A stretch of 51,201 nucleotides of DNA from CAZMGV01 sp964565925 (lineage in GTDB: Bacteria > JAGRBM01 > JAHCIT01), in NCBI GenBank assembly GCA_964565925.1, contig CAZMGV010000025.1:1-51201 (forward strand). The letters run 5' to 3'. The translations under genes and the position numbers were made by a program. The notes below the pieces were generated by a model, which saw only the letters and a program-made list of their open reading frames with translations, did no database searches and was not told the origin of the DNA. Below are positions 15,516 through 23,680 of this stretch, piece after piece (position 1 is the stretch's first letter; each line of letters begins with the position of its first letter).

Positions 15516-15854
15516 ATGAAAAAGGTCGAAACGATCATCAAGCCGTTCAAGCTCGACGAGGTGAAAGAAGCCCTGTCGGCAATCGGTATCAAGGGGATGA
15601 CCGTCGGCGAAGTAAAAGGGTTCGGACGCCAGAAGGGCCACACCGAGCTCTACCGCGGAGCGGAATACATCGTCGATTTTCTTCCCAAGGTGAAACTGGA
15701 AATCGTCGTGGACAACGACAAGGTCGAAGAGGTGGTGGAAACCATCAAGCGTACGGCTAATACCGGACGCATCGGAGACGGCAAGGTATTTGTTCTTCCG
15801 CTGGACCAGGTGGTTCGCATCCGTACCGGTGAAACCGGCAAGGACGCGATCTGA
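15516..15854 (+). CDS. glnB: PII nitrogen regulatory protein (GlnB/GlnK)
   Basis: A 112-residue PII signal protein. It forms trimers that bind ATP/ADP and 2-oxoglutarate and control AmtB, glutamine synthetase adenylylation and NtrB. The T-loop GRQKGHTELYRGAEYIVDF carries Tyr51, the uridylylation site, and the C-terminal PII signature around TGRIGDGKVFVLPL is intact. Sequence alone does not separate GlnB from GlnK: linkage to amtB argues for GlnK, linkage to glnA for GlnB. AGGAG ends ten bases before the ATG. It is divergent from amtB2 and 172 bases ahead of glnA; an inverted repeat GGCCGG/CCGGCC (15891-15926) lies in that gap. Confidence 0.95.
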   Translation: MKKVETIIKPFKLDEVKEALSAIGIKGMTVGEVKGFGRQKGHTELYRGAEYIVDFLPKVKLEIVVDNDKVEEVVETIKRTANTGRIGDGKVFVLPLDQVVRIRTGETGKDAI

Positions 15855-16026
15855 CCCCGGACGGCGGGACAGGCATATAAAAGGATTCAGGGCCGGTTGA
15901 AGCAGGATCCCGTGCGGCAGCCGGCCTGAGATAAGGGAAACGACGCCCCGTCAAAAGGGTGAAAGGTCCCGGAAAAGCAAAAACCCAAAGCAGGGAAAAC
16001 TCACTCTAAGGAGCACTGGTGTCAGT

Positions 16027-17445
16027 ATGACGACAGGCAAAGACGTTCTGAAAATGATCAAGGACCACGGCATCGAGATGGTGGATCTCAAGTTCGTGGA
16101 TTTCCTGGGAACCTGGCAGCACAAGTCCCACCCCATCAACATGTTTGATGAGGACACCTTCACCGACGGTCTCGGCTTCGACGGAAGCTCGATCCGCGGC
16201 TGGGCCGACATCCAGGAATCGGACATGCTCTCGATTCCGGACCCGTCGACCGCCCGTGTCGATCCGTTCATGCAGCACCCGACACTGTCGCTGATCTGCG
16301 ACATTCTGGATCCGATCACGAAGGAGCCCTACTCCCGCGATCCGCGCTACATCGCCCGCAAGGCCGAAGCCTATGTGAAGTCGACCGGTCTCGGCGACAC
16401 GGCCTATATCGGCCCGGAGCCGGAGTTCTTCATATTCGACGACATCCGCTACGAAGTCGGCCAGCACAAGTCGTTCGTCTCGCTGGATTCCGGTGAAGCC
16501 CACTGGAATTCGGGCCGCGACGAAGGCGGCAACCTGGGCTACAAGATCCGCCCGAAGGAAGGCTACTTCCCGGCTCCGCCGTTCGACCAGCAGCAGGACA
16601 TCCGCACCGAAATGTGCCTTGTCATGCAGAAGGTCGGAATCGCGGTCGAAACGCAGCATCACGAAGTGGCCACCGCCGGCCAGGCCGAAATCGACATGGT
16701 GTTCGATTCGCTGCTCAACATGGCCGACAAGGTCATGTGGTACAAGTACATCTGCCGCAACGTCGCGAAGCGCCACGGCAAGGTCGTGACCTTCATGCCG
16801 AAGCCGATGCCTGCCGACAACGGCTCGGGCATGCACACCCACCAGTCGATCTGGAAGGGCGGCAAGAACCTGTTCGCAGGTTCGGGCTACGGCGGAATGT
16901 CCGAATTCGGCCTCTACTACATCGGCGGCATCCTCAAGCACGCGAAGGCGCTCAACGCTTTCACGAACCCGACGCTGAACTCGTATCGCCGTCTGGTTCC
17001 GGGCTTCGAAGCGCCGGTGTCCCTGGCCTACTCGTGCCGTAACCGCTCGGCCTCCTGCCGCATCCCGATGTACAGCCAGAGCCCGAAGTCCAAGCGTGTG
17101 GAAGTCCGCTTCCCCGACGCGACCTGCAACCCGTACATCGCGTTCGCAGCCATGGTGATGGCCGGACTCGACGGTGTGCAGAACAAGATCAACCCGGGCG
17201 ACGCACTCGACAAGAACCTCTACGACCTCTCGCCGGAAGAGCTCGCCAACGTGCCGCAGGCCTGCGGTTCGCTGGAAGAGGCGCTGGAGTCCCTGGAGAA
17301 AGACCACGCGTTCCTGCTCAAGGGCGATGTGTTCACCAAGGACGTGATCGAGACGCAGCTCGCATGGAAGCGCCACCACGAAATCGACGTGGCCCGCTTC
17401 ACGGTGCCGCCGATCGAGCACAAGCTCTATTTCGACGCCGGCTGA
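16027..17445 (+). CDS. glnA: Glutamine synthetase type I (GlnA)
   Basis: A 472-residue GSI enzyme that makes glutamine from glutamate, ammonia and ATP as a dodecamer. The beta-grasp motif with GFDGSSIRGW, the metal-binding EPEFFIFD, and the FMPKPMPADNGSGMHTHQS block of the active site are all present. Tyr399 in NLYDLSPEE is the adenylylation site of the GSI-beta subtype, so control by an adenylyltransferase is expected. Length is normal for the family. AAGGAG lies 13 bases before the ATG, rather far; a GTG closer in reads at once into a stop. A strong terminator follows. Confidence 0.97.
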   Translation: MTTGKDVLKMIKDHGIEMVDLKFVDFLGTWQHKSHPINMFDEDTFTDGLGFDGSSIRGWADIQESDMLSIPDPSTARVDPFMQHPTLSLICDILDPITKEPYSRDPRYIARKAEAYVKSTGLGDTAYIGPEPEFFIFDDIRYEVGQHKSFVSLDSGEAHWNSGRDEGGNLGYKIRPKEGYFPAPPFDQQQDIRTEMCLVMQKVGIAVETQHHEVATAGQAEIDMVFDSLLNMADKVMWYKYICRNVAKRHGKVVTFMPKPMPADNGSGMHTHQSIWKGGKNLFAGSGYGGMSEFGLYYIGGILKHAKALNAFTNPTLNSYRRLVPGFEAPVSLAYSCRNRSASCRIPMYSQSPKSKRVEVRFPDATCNPYIAFAAMVMAGLDGVQNKINPGDALDKNLYDLSPEELANVPQACGSLEEALESLEKDHAFLLKGDVFTKDVIETQLAWKRHHEIDVARFTVPPIEHKLYFDAG

Positions 17446-17487
17446 TTCACGTCAGTCCGTCTTCGGGAGCCTTACGGCCCCCGGCAG

Positions 17488-17519
17488 CGCGCCCCCCGCA
17501 AGGGGGCGCGTCGCTTTTT
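17488..17519 (+). terminator. Terminator after glnA
   Basis: CGCGCCCCC (17488-17496) pairs with GGGGGCGCG (17502-17510), followed by TCGCTTTTT. It is a strong intrinsic terminator closing the glnB/glnK-glnA unit. Confidence 0.85.
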
Positions 17520-17565
17520 GCGGCACCCCTCCCCTGCCCCGTCCGTACCAACTAACCTTCACACC

Positions 17566-18603
17566 ATGCCCGCGGTGAGCGTCCTCATACCCGTCTATAA
17601 CGGCGAACGGTTTCTCGGCGATGCGATCGATTCGGTCCTCGCCCGGAAAAACGCGCCGGAGTTCGAGATCGTCGTTATCGACGACGGCTCGACGGACGGC
17701 ACGGACGAAGTTCTCCAAAGGTACCGGAAATTTCCTGAAGTGAGTGCCAAACGGATCCCGCACGGCGGCATTGTCCGGGCGCTGAACGAAGGACTCTCCC
17801 GCTGTCAGGGAACCTATATCTGCCGCCTGGACGCCGACGATCTCATGCCGCCGGACCGGCTCGCCCGGCAGGCGGCCTATCTGGATGAAAACCCCGGCTG
17901 CCATCTGGTGAGCGGGCTGGTGACCCACAAGCCCTCGGACGGTCTGGCGTCCGAAGGAATGGGCCGCCACGTGGACTGGATGAACTCCCGGCTGACCCAC
18001 GAGGAAATGTTCCGGGCGATCTGGATCGACTCCCCCGTCGCCCATCCCTCGGTGATGGTCCGCCGGACTGCTCTCGATGCCGCCGGCGGATACCGCGACG
18101 TCCCCTGGCCCGAGGACACCGACCTCTGGTTCCGGATGTTCCTGGCGGGATTCCGGTTCGGGAAAATCCCCGAAGTGACCGTCGTCTGGCGGGATCACGA
18201 GCAGCGGCTGACCCGGACCGACGACAGTCATTACGGTCCCGCCTGCCAGGCCGCCATGAAGGCTTACTATCTTCCCCGGTTCTTCCCGCGTGCCAGAAAT
18301 CACGGAGTGACCGTGCTGGGCGCCGGACCGTTCGGAAAACGACTGGCAAAGGCACTCGCCGGCAGCGGCGTCACCGTGAACCGGTTCGTGGACGTGGACA
18401 GCCGCAAGATCGGCGGCACACGACTCGGCCTCAGGATTACGGCGCCGGATTCTCTCAATCCCAAAGACCCTGACCTGCTGGTTGCCGCCGTGGGTTCGCC
18501 CGGCGCAAGGCCGGTGATCCTGAAAGAACTGGAGACGCGGGGATTCCCGCCGCCCGAATCCGTCTGCAGCTGGGAGGAGACCCGGGTTGTCTTCTGCCAC
18601 TGA
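17566..18603 (+). CDS. Family 2 glycosyltransferase with C-terminal Rossmann-like domain
   Basis: A 345-residue inverting glycosyltransferase. The GT-A fold runs over about 1-235: VSVLIPVYNG at the start, DDGS at 39-42 and the DADD metal/nucleotide motif at 89-92, with WPEDTDLWFR as the acceptor-side ED motif. After it comes an extra domain of about 100 residues with HGVTVLGAGPFGKRLAKAL, a GxGxxG nucleotide-binding turn followed by DVDSRKIGG, as in NAD-binding or sugar acyltransferase-associated Rossmann domains. The start at 17566 is chosen because the GT-A fold begins there; the frame is open 16 codons further up into the terminator. Its 3' end overlaps the CheW-like gene by 17 bases. Acceptor unknown. 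Confidence 0.88.
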   Translation: MPAVSVLIPVYNGERFLGDAIDSVLARKNAPEFEIVVIDDGSTDGTDEVLQRYRKFPEVSAKRIPHGGIVRALNEGLSRCQGTYICRLDADDLMPPDRLARQAAYLDENPGCHLVSGLVTHKPSDGLASEGMGRHVDWMNSRLTHEEMFRAIWIDSPVAHPSVMVRRTALDAAGGYRDVPWPEDTDLWFRMFLAGFRFGKIPEVTVVWRDHEQRLTRTDDSHYGPACQAAMKAYYLPRFFPRARNHGVTVLGAGPFGKRLAKALAGSGVTVNRFVDVDSRKIGGTRLGLRITAPDSLNPKDPDLLVAAVGSPGARPVILKELETRGFPPPESVCSWEETRVVFCH

Positions 18604-19096
18604 AAAGAAACCGGTCCGGACGCCGCTGGGCAGATGGATCGTCGTCGAGGCGGCCGGATTCCGGTTCGCATTCCCGCTGGACGAGCTGGATGCCGTGGTC
18701 GAAATTGCCTCCAGCCGGATCAAGCGCACTCAGGGCCGCCGCCGTCCGGGCTATATGGGCATTGTCGACTGGGCCGGAGCCGAACGCGACCTCAGGTCGC
18801 TTGCCGAACACCTGGGTCTGCCGTCCCGTGTGCACGAGAACTACCCCACACTGGTCACCCGCCCGCCCCCGGAGGAATCCGGCGACGACAGCGAACCGTT
18901 CTTCTGGGCCGTGGAAAAAGTCGTCGGGTCTTTTGAAAACCACATGGTCCAGACCGAGCCGGTTCCGCCGGAATGGTGGTCACAACCCTTTACGGCTTTC
19001 CATGCCCTGTGGTGGCACGAGGACCGCCCGGTCTGGGTCGTCCGTACCAAAGCGCTCGTGTCGCTGCAGACCGCTGCGGATGGAGCGGCATCATGA
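18587..19096 (+). CDS. CheW-like domain protein 1
   Basis: A 169-residue protein that looks like a stand-alone, diverged CheW domain: RWIVVEAAGFRFAFPLDELD, then PGYMGIVDWAGAERDLRSL in place of the usual G-nlRG-PV-dL strand pair, and VWVVRTKALV near the end. CheW couples chemoreceptors to the CheA kinase, but no CheA or receptor is nearby. The TTG start has GGAGGAG nine bases upstream and lies inside the preceding gene. The stop overlaps the next CheW-like gene as ATGA, so the pair is translated together. The domain call rests on strand pattern only. Confidence 0.65.
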   Translation: MSSATEKKPVRTPLGRWIVVEAAGFRFAFPLDELDAVVEIASSRIKRTQGRRRPGYMGIVDWAGAERDLRSLAEHLGLPSRVHENYPTLVTRPPPEESGDDSEPFFWAVEKVVGSFENHMVQTEPVPPEWWSQPFTAFHALWWHEDRPVWVVRTKALVSLQTAADGAAS

Positions 19097-19518
19097 GTTT
19101 TATTTTCGACCCCGCCCGCGCCCTGGAATCGATGGAAGTCCAGGTTATGTGCGGAGACACCCGCTGGGTGTTTCCCCTGAGCGGCGTGCGGTCGTTCCTG
19201 GAAATCACCCGGCTGCACCCATTACCGCCTCCCGCCAACTGGGACGGGGTGGTTCGGGTCGAGGGCCTTACCTGCTGCGTCAGGCTCCTAAAGCCGTCTC
19301 CGGACTGGAAACCCTCCGCCTATCCGTTAAAGGCATGCGTGGTGGAAAAGGGAAAAATCCCCGTCGTGCTGGCCTTTGAGCGGTTTGTAACCGGCGACAG
19401 CCGCCCCGAGTTCGACCCGGTGGGGCCCGAAGGGGTCCCTTTCAAGGGGGTGACCGGCCGGGGGCAGGCCGGAGGAATGGTCTGTTACCATATCGACACG
19501 GGAAAACTCATCGTTTAG
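19093..19518 (+). CDS. CheW-like domain protein 2
   Basis: A 141-residue protein with a weaker CheW-like strand pattern (VQVMCGDTRWVFPLSGVRSF, then WDGVVRVEGLTCCVRLL), most likely a diverged paralogue of the preceding gene. The ATG overlaps the preceding TGA by four bases. It is followed by a 109-base gap rich in small hairpins and then the WDLGE receiver gene, so the three may form a signalling unit. The function is inferred only from fold resemblance and context. Confidence 0.55.
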   Translation: MSFIFDPARALESMEVQVMCGDTRWVFPLSGVRSFLEITRLHPLPPPANWDGVVRVEGLTCCVRLLKPSPDWKPSAYPLKACVVEKGKIPVVLAFERFVTGDSRPEFDPVGPEGVPFKGVTGRGQAGGMVCYHIDTGKLIV

Positions 19519-19627
19519 AGTTCGCTCTGTCCCACAAAGTCGGGCCGAACTGGCGAACGAAGGGTTTTGTACCCGCGTATCCGGTGATGCCGGGCAAGGG
19601 GCTCTTCCCCGGAGCAGGTGCTAAAGC

Positions 19628-20956
19628 ATGCCGAAAAAGATTCTGGTCGCTGACGATTCCGTAACCATCCAGCGGGCCGTCCAGATCACCTTCGCCAATC
19701 AGCCGGACTTCACCCTCGAATTCGCCAAGGACGGCGAAGAAGCACTGGCGAAGTTCAAGGCCGGAAAACCCGATGTGGTCGTGGCGGACGTCGTCATGCC
19801 GAAGAAGACCGGGTACGAGGTCGCCGAGGCCCTGAAGGGCCAGGGCGTACCGGTCATCCTGCTGAAAGTGGGTTCCGAACCCTATAACGACGCCCGGGCG
19901 GCTGCCGCCGGAGTCGCCGACGCCATTGCGAAACCGTTTGAAACCACCGCTCTGGTGGAGATGGTGAAAAACGCCGGCTCGAAAGCCGCGCCCGCCGGTG
20001 CCGTCAAGGCGGCGGCTCCCGCCCCGGCAGCCGCGAAACCGGCCGCTCCAGCCGCACCACCTCCCGCACCGAAAGCGCCAGCCCCCAAGCCTGTGTCGCT
20101 GGAAGAAGAAACCGATTCGTGGGACCTGGGCGAAGAACCGGCTGCTCCGCCTGTGGCAGCCGCGCCAGTTGCCGCCCCGAAGGCACCGCCTCCGCCGGTA
20201 GCCCCGCCCAAGGCGCCGCCTGCACCGGTGGCCGCAAAACCGGCCACACCGCCTCCCGCGCCAAAACCACCGGCTCCGCCGGCCAAGCCCGTTTCGCTGG
20301 AAGCCGAAGACGATGCATGGGACCTGGGCGAAGAGTCCGCCGCTGCCGCACCAGCGGCTGCGGAAGTCGAAGTATCCATGGAGGCCGCCGAGCCGGCCGC
20401 CTGGGACCTCGGTGAACCCGAAGCTCCAGCCGCTGAAATCGAAGTATCTGCGCCGTCTGCCGAAATGGAAGTCGAGCTGGCGACCGCCGGCGGAGATACC
20501 TGGGATCTGGGCGAACCCGAGGCGGCGACGCCGCCCGCGTCGATCGCTCCGTCGTTCGGAAAAAAACCGGCCGCCGAAGTCGAAGTGGAACTGGAAGCCG
20601 AATCGGGCGACACCTGGGATCTGGGCGAGACCGAAGCGGCTCCGCCCGCGCCACCTCCTCCGGCCCAGAAGATACCGGTGACACCGCCCCCTGCACCGCC
20701 TATGGCCGCCAAGGCGCCGCCGCCCCCTGCACCTCCGGCCCCTGCCGCCGTTCCGAGAGCGGCCGTACCGGCCGCAGCAACTGCCGCCATCGATTCAGCC
20801 CAGATCGAAGCCGCCATCCGGCAGGCGATCGAACTGGCCCTGAAGCCGATGATCGACGAGTCCGTGAAGCGGATTTCAAAGGCGATTACCGACGAATTCC
20901 CCAAGATCGCCGAACGGCTCATCCAGAACGAGATCGACCGCCTCAAGGAAGGCTGA
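19628..20956 (+). CDS. Receiver protein with Pro/Ala linker and five WDLGE repeats
   Basis: A 442-residue protein. Residues 1-118 form a response-regulator receiver domain with the acidic pair DD (9-10), phosphorylation site Asp54 (VVVADVVMP) and conserved Lys102. The Ser/Thr switch position at the end of beta-4 is Lys80 (PVILLK), so classical phosphorylation switching may be altered. Residues 119-385 are Pro/Ala-rich and carry five acidic WDLGE motifs at 165, 231, 259, 292 and 330. Residues 386-442 form an amphipathic helical tail. The layout recalls RomR/FrzS-type polarity receivers of Myxococcus (receiver, Pro-rich linker, C-terminal localisation region), but it is not a recognised orthologue. 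No DNA-binding or enzymatic output domain is present. Confidence 0.85.
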   Translation: MPKKILVADDSVTIQRAVQITFANQPDFTLEFAKDGEEALAKFKAGKPDVVVADVVMPKKTGYEVAEALKGQGVPVILLKVGSEPYNDARAAAAGVADAIAKPFETTALVEMVKNAGSKAAPAGAVKAAAPAPAAAKPAAPAAPPPAPKAPAPKPVSLEEETDSWDLGEEPAAPPVAAAPVAAPKAPPPPVAPPKAPPAPVAAKPATPPPAPKPPAPPAKPVSLEAEDDAWDLGEESAAAAPAAAEVEVSMEAAEPAAWDLGEPEAPAAEIEVSAPSAEMEVELATAGGDTWDLGEPEAATPPASIAPSFGKKPAAEVEVELEAESGDTWDLGETEAAPPAPPPPAQKIPVTPPPAPPMAAKAPPPPAPPAPAAVPRAAVPAAATAAIDSAQIEAAIRQAIELALKPMIDESVKRISKAITDEFPKIAERLIQNEIDRLKEG

Positions 20957-21004
20957 AAACCGGAATCCGGTCCATTTGCCTACGGCCCCGGCTTCGCGTT
21001 AGCC

Positions 21005-23680
21005 ATGCGGATTCGTATGACCACGAACCCGCAAAACCTGGCTGAAATACCGACCACCTTCGATCCGAAATCCTATGAGGAGCGCTGGCTGAAGGCCTGG
21101 CTCGATGCCGGGGTGTTCAAGGCCGATCCGAAAGCGCCCGGCAAGCCGTTTTCCATTGTCATTCCCCCGCCGAACGTCACCGGCGCCCTGCATATGGGTC
21201 ATGCGCTCAACAACACGGTGATGGACGTGCTCTGCCGCTATCACCGGATGCGCGGCCGCAATGTGCTCTGGCTGCCCGGCACCGATCACGCCGGTATCGC
21301 CACCCAGTCGGTGGTGGAGCGGGAACTGGCCAAGGAAAAAATCACCCGCCATGACCTGGGACGGGACGCCTTCATCCAGCGGGTCTGGAAGTGGAAGGAA
21401 GAGTACGGCTCGCGGATCGTGCATCAGCTGAAAAGGCTCGGATCGTCGTGCGACTGGTCACGCGAACGGTTCACCATGGACGAAGGGCTCTCGCTCGCTG
21501 TCCGCGAGGTGTTCGTCCGCCTTTACAAGGAAGACCTGATCTACAAGGGGAAATACCTGGTGAACTGGTGCCCGGCGTCCCGCTCGGCGATCAGCGATCT
21601 GGAAGTCGAATACCGCGAAGAAAACGGCAACCTCTGGCATATCCGGTATCCGTTCGCGGACGGATCGGGCCATATCATCGTGGCAACAACCCGGCCCGAG
21701 ACGATGCTTGGCGACACGGCTGTCGCCGTGAACCCGGAAGACGCTCGTTACGCGGCCGTTCACGGCAAGAAGGTGAAGCTCCCGCTCACGAACCGCGAAA
21801 TTCCGGTGATCGTCGATCCGATGGTCGACAGGGAGTTCGGTAGCGGTGCCGTGAAGATCACTCCGGCGCACGATCCGAACGATTACAAGGCCGGTATCCG
21901 CCACAAGCTCGAGATGATCAACGTGATGAATCCCGACGGGTCCATCAACGAGAACGGCGGCACGTATAAAGGTCTCGACCGGTTTGTCGCGCGCAAGCAG
22001 ATCGTCGCCGATCTGGAAGCGCAGGGGCTGCTCGAGAAGGTTGAAAAGCACAAGAACCGCGTGGGTTATTCGCAGCGCCACGGCGTGCCGGTGGAACCGC
22101 TCATCTCGGAACAGTGGTTTGTCCGGGCGAAACCGCTTGCCGACCGGGCGCTTAAAGCGGTGAAAGACGGCCGGACGAACTTCCAGCCGGCCTCTTGGGC
22201 CAACACATATTACTCGTGGATGGAACGGATCGAGGACTGGTGCATCTCGCGCCAGCTCTGGTGGGGACACCAGATCCCGGCCTGGTACTGTCAGGACTGC
22301 GGTCACATCAACGTGGAACTCCACACGCCGGCCAAATGCTCAAGCTGCGGCTCCACGAAACTGGTCCAGGACGAAGATGTGCTCGACACCTGGTTCTCCT
22401 CCGCGCTCTGGCCGTTCTCGACCATGGGCTGGCCCGAGAAGACCGAGACGCTGGCCGCCTACTATCCGACGTCGGTGCTGGTGACGGCGCACGACATTAT
22501 CTTCTTCTGGGTCGCCCGGATGATGATGATGGGCCTGCACTTCATGGACGAGGTGCCGTTCCGGGACGTGTACATTCACGCACTGGTACGGGACGCGCAG
22601 GGCCAGAAGATGTCCAAGACGAAGGGGAATGTCATCGATCCCCTGTCGGTGGTGGACGAAGTCGGCGCCGATTCGGTCCGGTTTACGCTCGCCGCATTCG
22701 CCGCGCAGGGACGGGATATCCGCCTCTCGCGGGAACGGATCGAGGGCTACCGGAAATTTATTACCAAGCTGTGGAACGCCGCCCGGTTCGTGCAGATGAA
22801 ACTGGGCGGACCGGTCCCCGACCTCATCCCCGAATCCAGGATGTCGCCCGAGGACAAGTGGCTGCGCCGCGAGCTGGCGATTGCTGCGAAAGAGATTTCC
22901 CGCGCGATCGAATCTTACGAGTTCGACAAGGCGGCGCTTGCCGCCTACCACTTCGTGTGGGGCACCTACTGCGACTGGTACATCGAATTCGTCAAGCAGG
23001 ATCTCTCGGAAACGGCCGATCCGGCACGCCGGGAAGCCGCAAAGAGCGTGCTCGGCAATACGCTGCTCGACATTCTGAGACTTCTGCACCCGTTTATCCC
23101 GTTCGTGACGGACGAGCTTGGGTCGCTGATGAAACCGGGCAACGGGTTCCTGATGAAAGGCGCTTTCCCCTCTACGGAGGTACCGGAAGAGTCCGAGGAC
23201 ATCCGCCGCATCGCCCGCTTGCAACTGGCCGTACAGGCCGCCCGCAACATCCGGGGCGAGCTGAACGTGAAGCCGTCGTCGGAAGTGAACGTGCTGGTGC
23301 GCGGCGAAGGATCGAAGGACCTGCTTGGGCCATTCCGGAGCCAGTTTACGGCGCTGGTCCGCATCCGGGATCTCTCGGAACTCCCGGCCGGCGCAACGCG
23401 CCCCCGCGGCACCGCCCAGGCGGCGGTCGCCGGGCTCGAAATCTACATCGGCCTTACCGAAGGCATCGACGTGGAGAAGGAAAGGGAGCGGCTTACCAAG
23501 CAGATTGCCGGCCGCGCGGACGAACTTGCGAAACTGAACCAGAAGTTGTCGAATCAGGGGTTCGTGGCCAACGCGGACCCGGACCTGATCGACGAATACC
23601 GCGACCGCCAGGCCGATCTCGGTTCGGAGATCGAAAAGCTCAAGGGCTCGCTGTCGAGGCTCGATGAATTCGGCGCATGA
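21005..23680 (+). CDS. valS: Valyl-tRNA synthetase
   Basis: An 891-residue class I synthetase that charges tRNA-Val. It has the HMGH form of the HIGH motif (GALHMGHALNNT), the editing (CP1) domain in the middle, the KMSK loop as GQKMSKTKGN, a helical anticodon-binding domain, and a C-terminal coiled-coil arm (about 815-888) characteristic of bacterial ValRS. A second Met four codons in (21017) is an alternative start. The stop overlaps the start of the next gene as ATGA. Confidence 0.97.
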   Translation: MRIRMTTNPQNLAEIPTTFDPKSYEERWLKAWLDAGVFKADPKAPGKPFSIVIPPPNVTGALHMGHALNNTVMDVLCRYHRMRGRNVLWLPGTDHAGIATQSVVERELAKEKITRHDLGRDAFIQRVWKWKEEYGSRIVHQLKRLGSSCDWSRERFTMDEGLSLAVREVFVRLYKEDLIYKGKYLVNWCPASRSAISDLEVEYREENGNLWHIRYPFADGSGHIIVATTRPETMLGDTAVAVNPEDARYAAVHGKKVKLPLTNREIPVIVDPMVDREFGSGAVKITPAHDPNDYKAGIRHKLEMINVMNPDGSINENGGTYKGLDRFVARKQIVADLEAQGLLEKVEKHKNRVGYSQRHGVPVEPLISEQWFVRAKPLADRALKAVKDGRTNFQPASWANTYYSWMERIEDWCISRQLWWGHQIPAWYCQDCGHINVELHTPAKCSSCGSTKLVQDEDVLDTWFSSALWPFSTMGWPEKTETLAAYYPTSVLVTAHDIIFFWVARMMMMGLHFMDEVPFRDVYIHALVRDAQGQKMSKTKGNVIDPLSVVDEVGADSVRFTLAAFAAQGRDIRLSRERIEGYRKFITKLWNAARFVQMKLGGPVPDLIPESRMSPEDKWLRRELAIAAKEISRAIESYEFDKAALAAYHFVWGTYCDWYIEFVKQDLSETADPARREAAKSVLGNTLLDILRLLHPFIPFVTDELGSLMKPGNGFLMKGAFPSTEVPEESEDIRRIARLQLAVQAARNIRGELNVKPSSEVNVLVRGEGSKDLLGPFRSQFTALVRIRDLSELPAGATRPRGTAQAAVAGLEIYIGLTEGIDVEKERERLTKQIAGRADELAKLNQKLSNQGFVANADPDLIDEYRDRQADLGSEIEKLKGSLSRLDEFGA

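Noticed and set aside
15880..15985. Possible sigma-54 promoters directly ahead of glnA (AGGGCCGGTTGAAGCA; AGGTCCCGGAAAAGCA)
   Set aside because: Only the GG and GC dinucleotides match; flanking consensus bases are missing, so they are at chance level.
16006..17421. Long minus-strand open frame (471 codons) opposite glnA
   Set aside because: A shadow of glnA; composition is rich in Val/Arg/His/Asp as expected from an antisense GC-rich frame.
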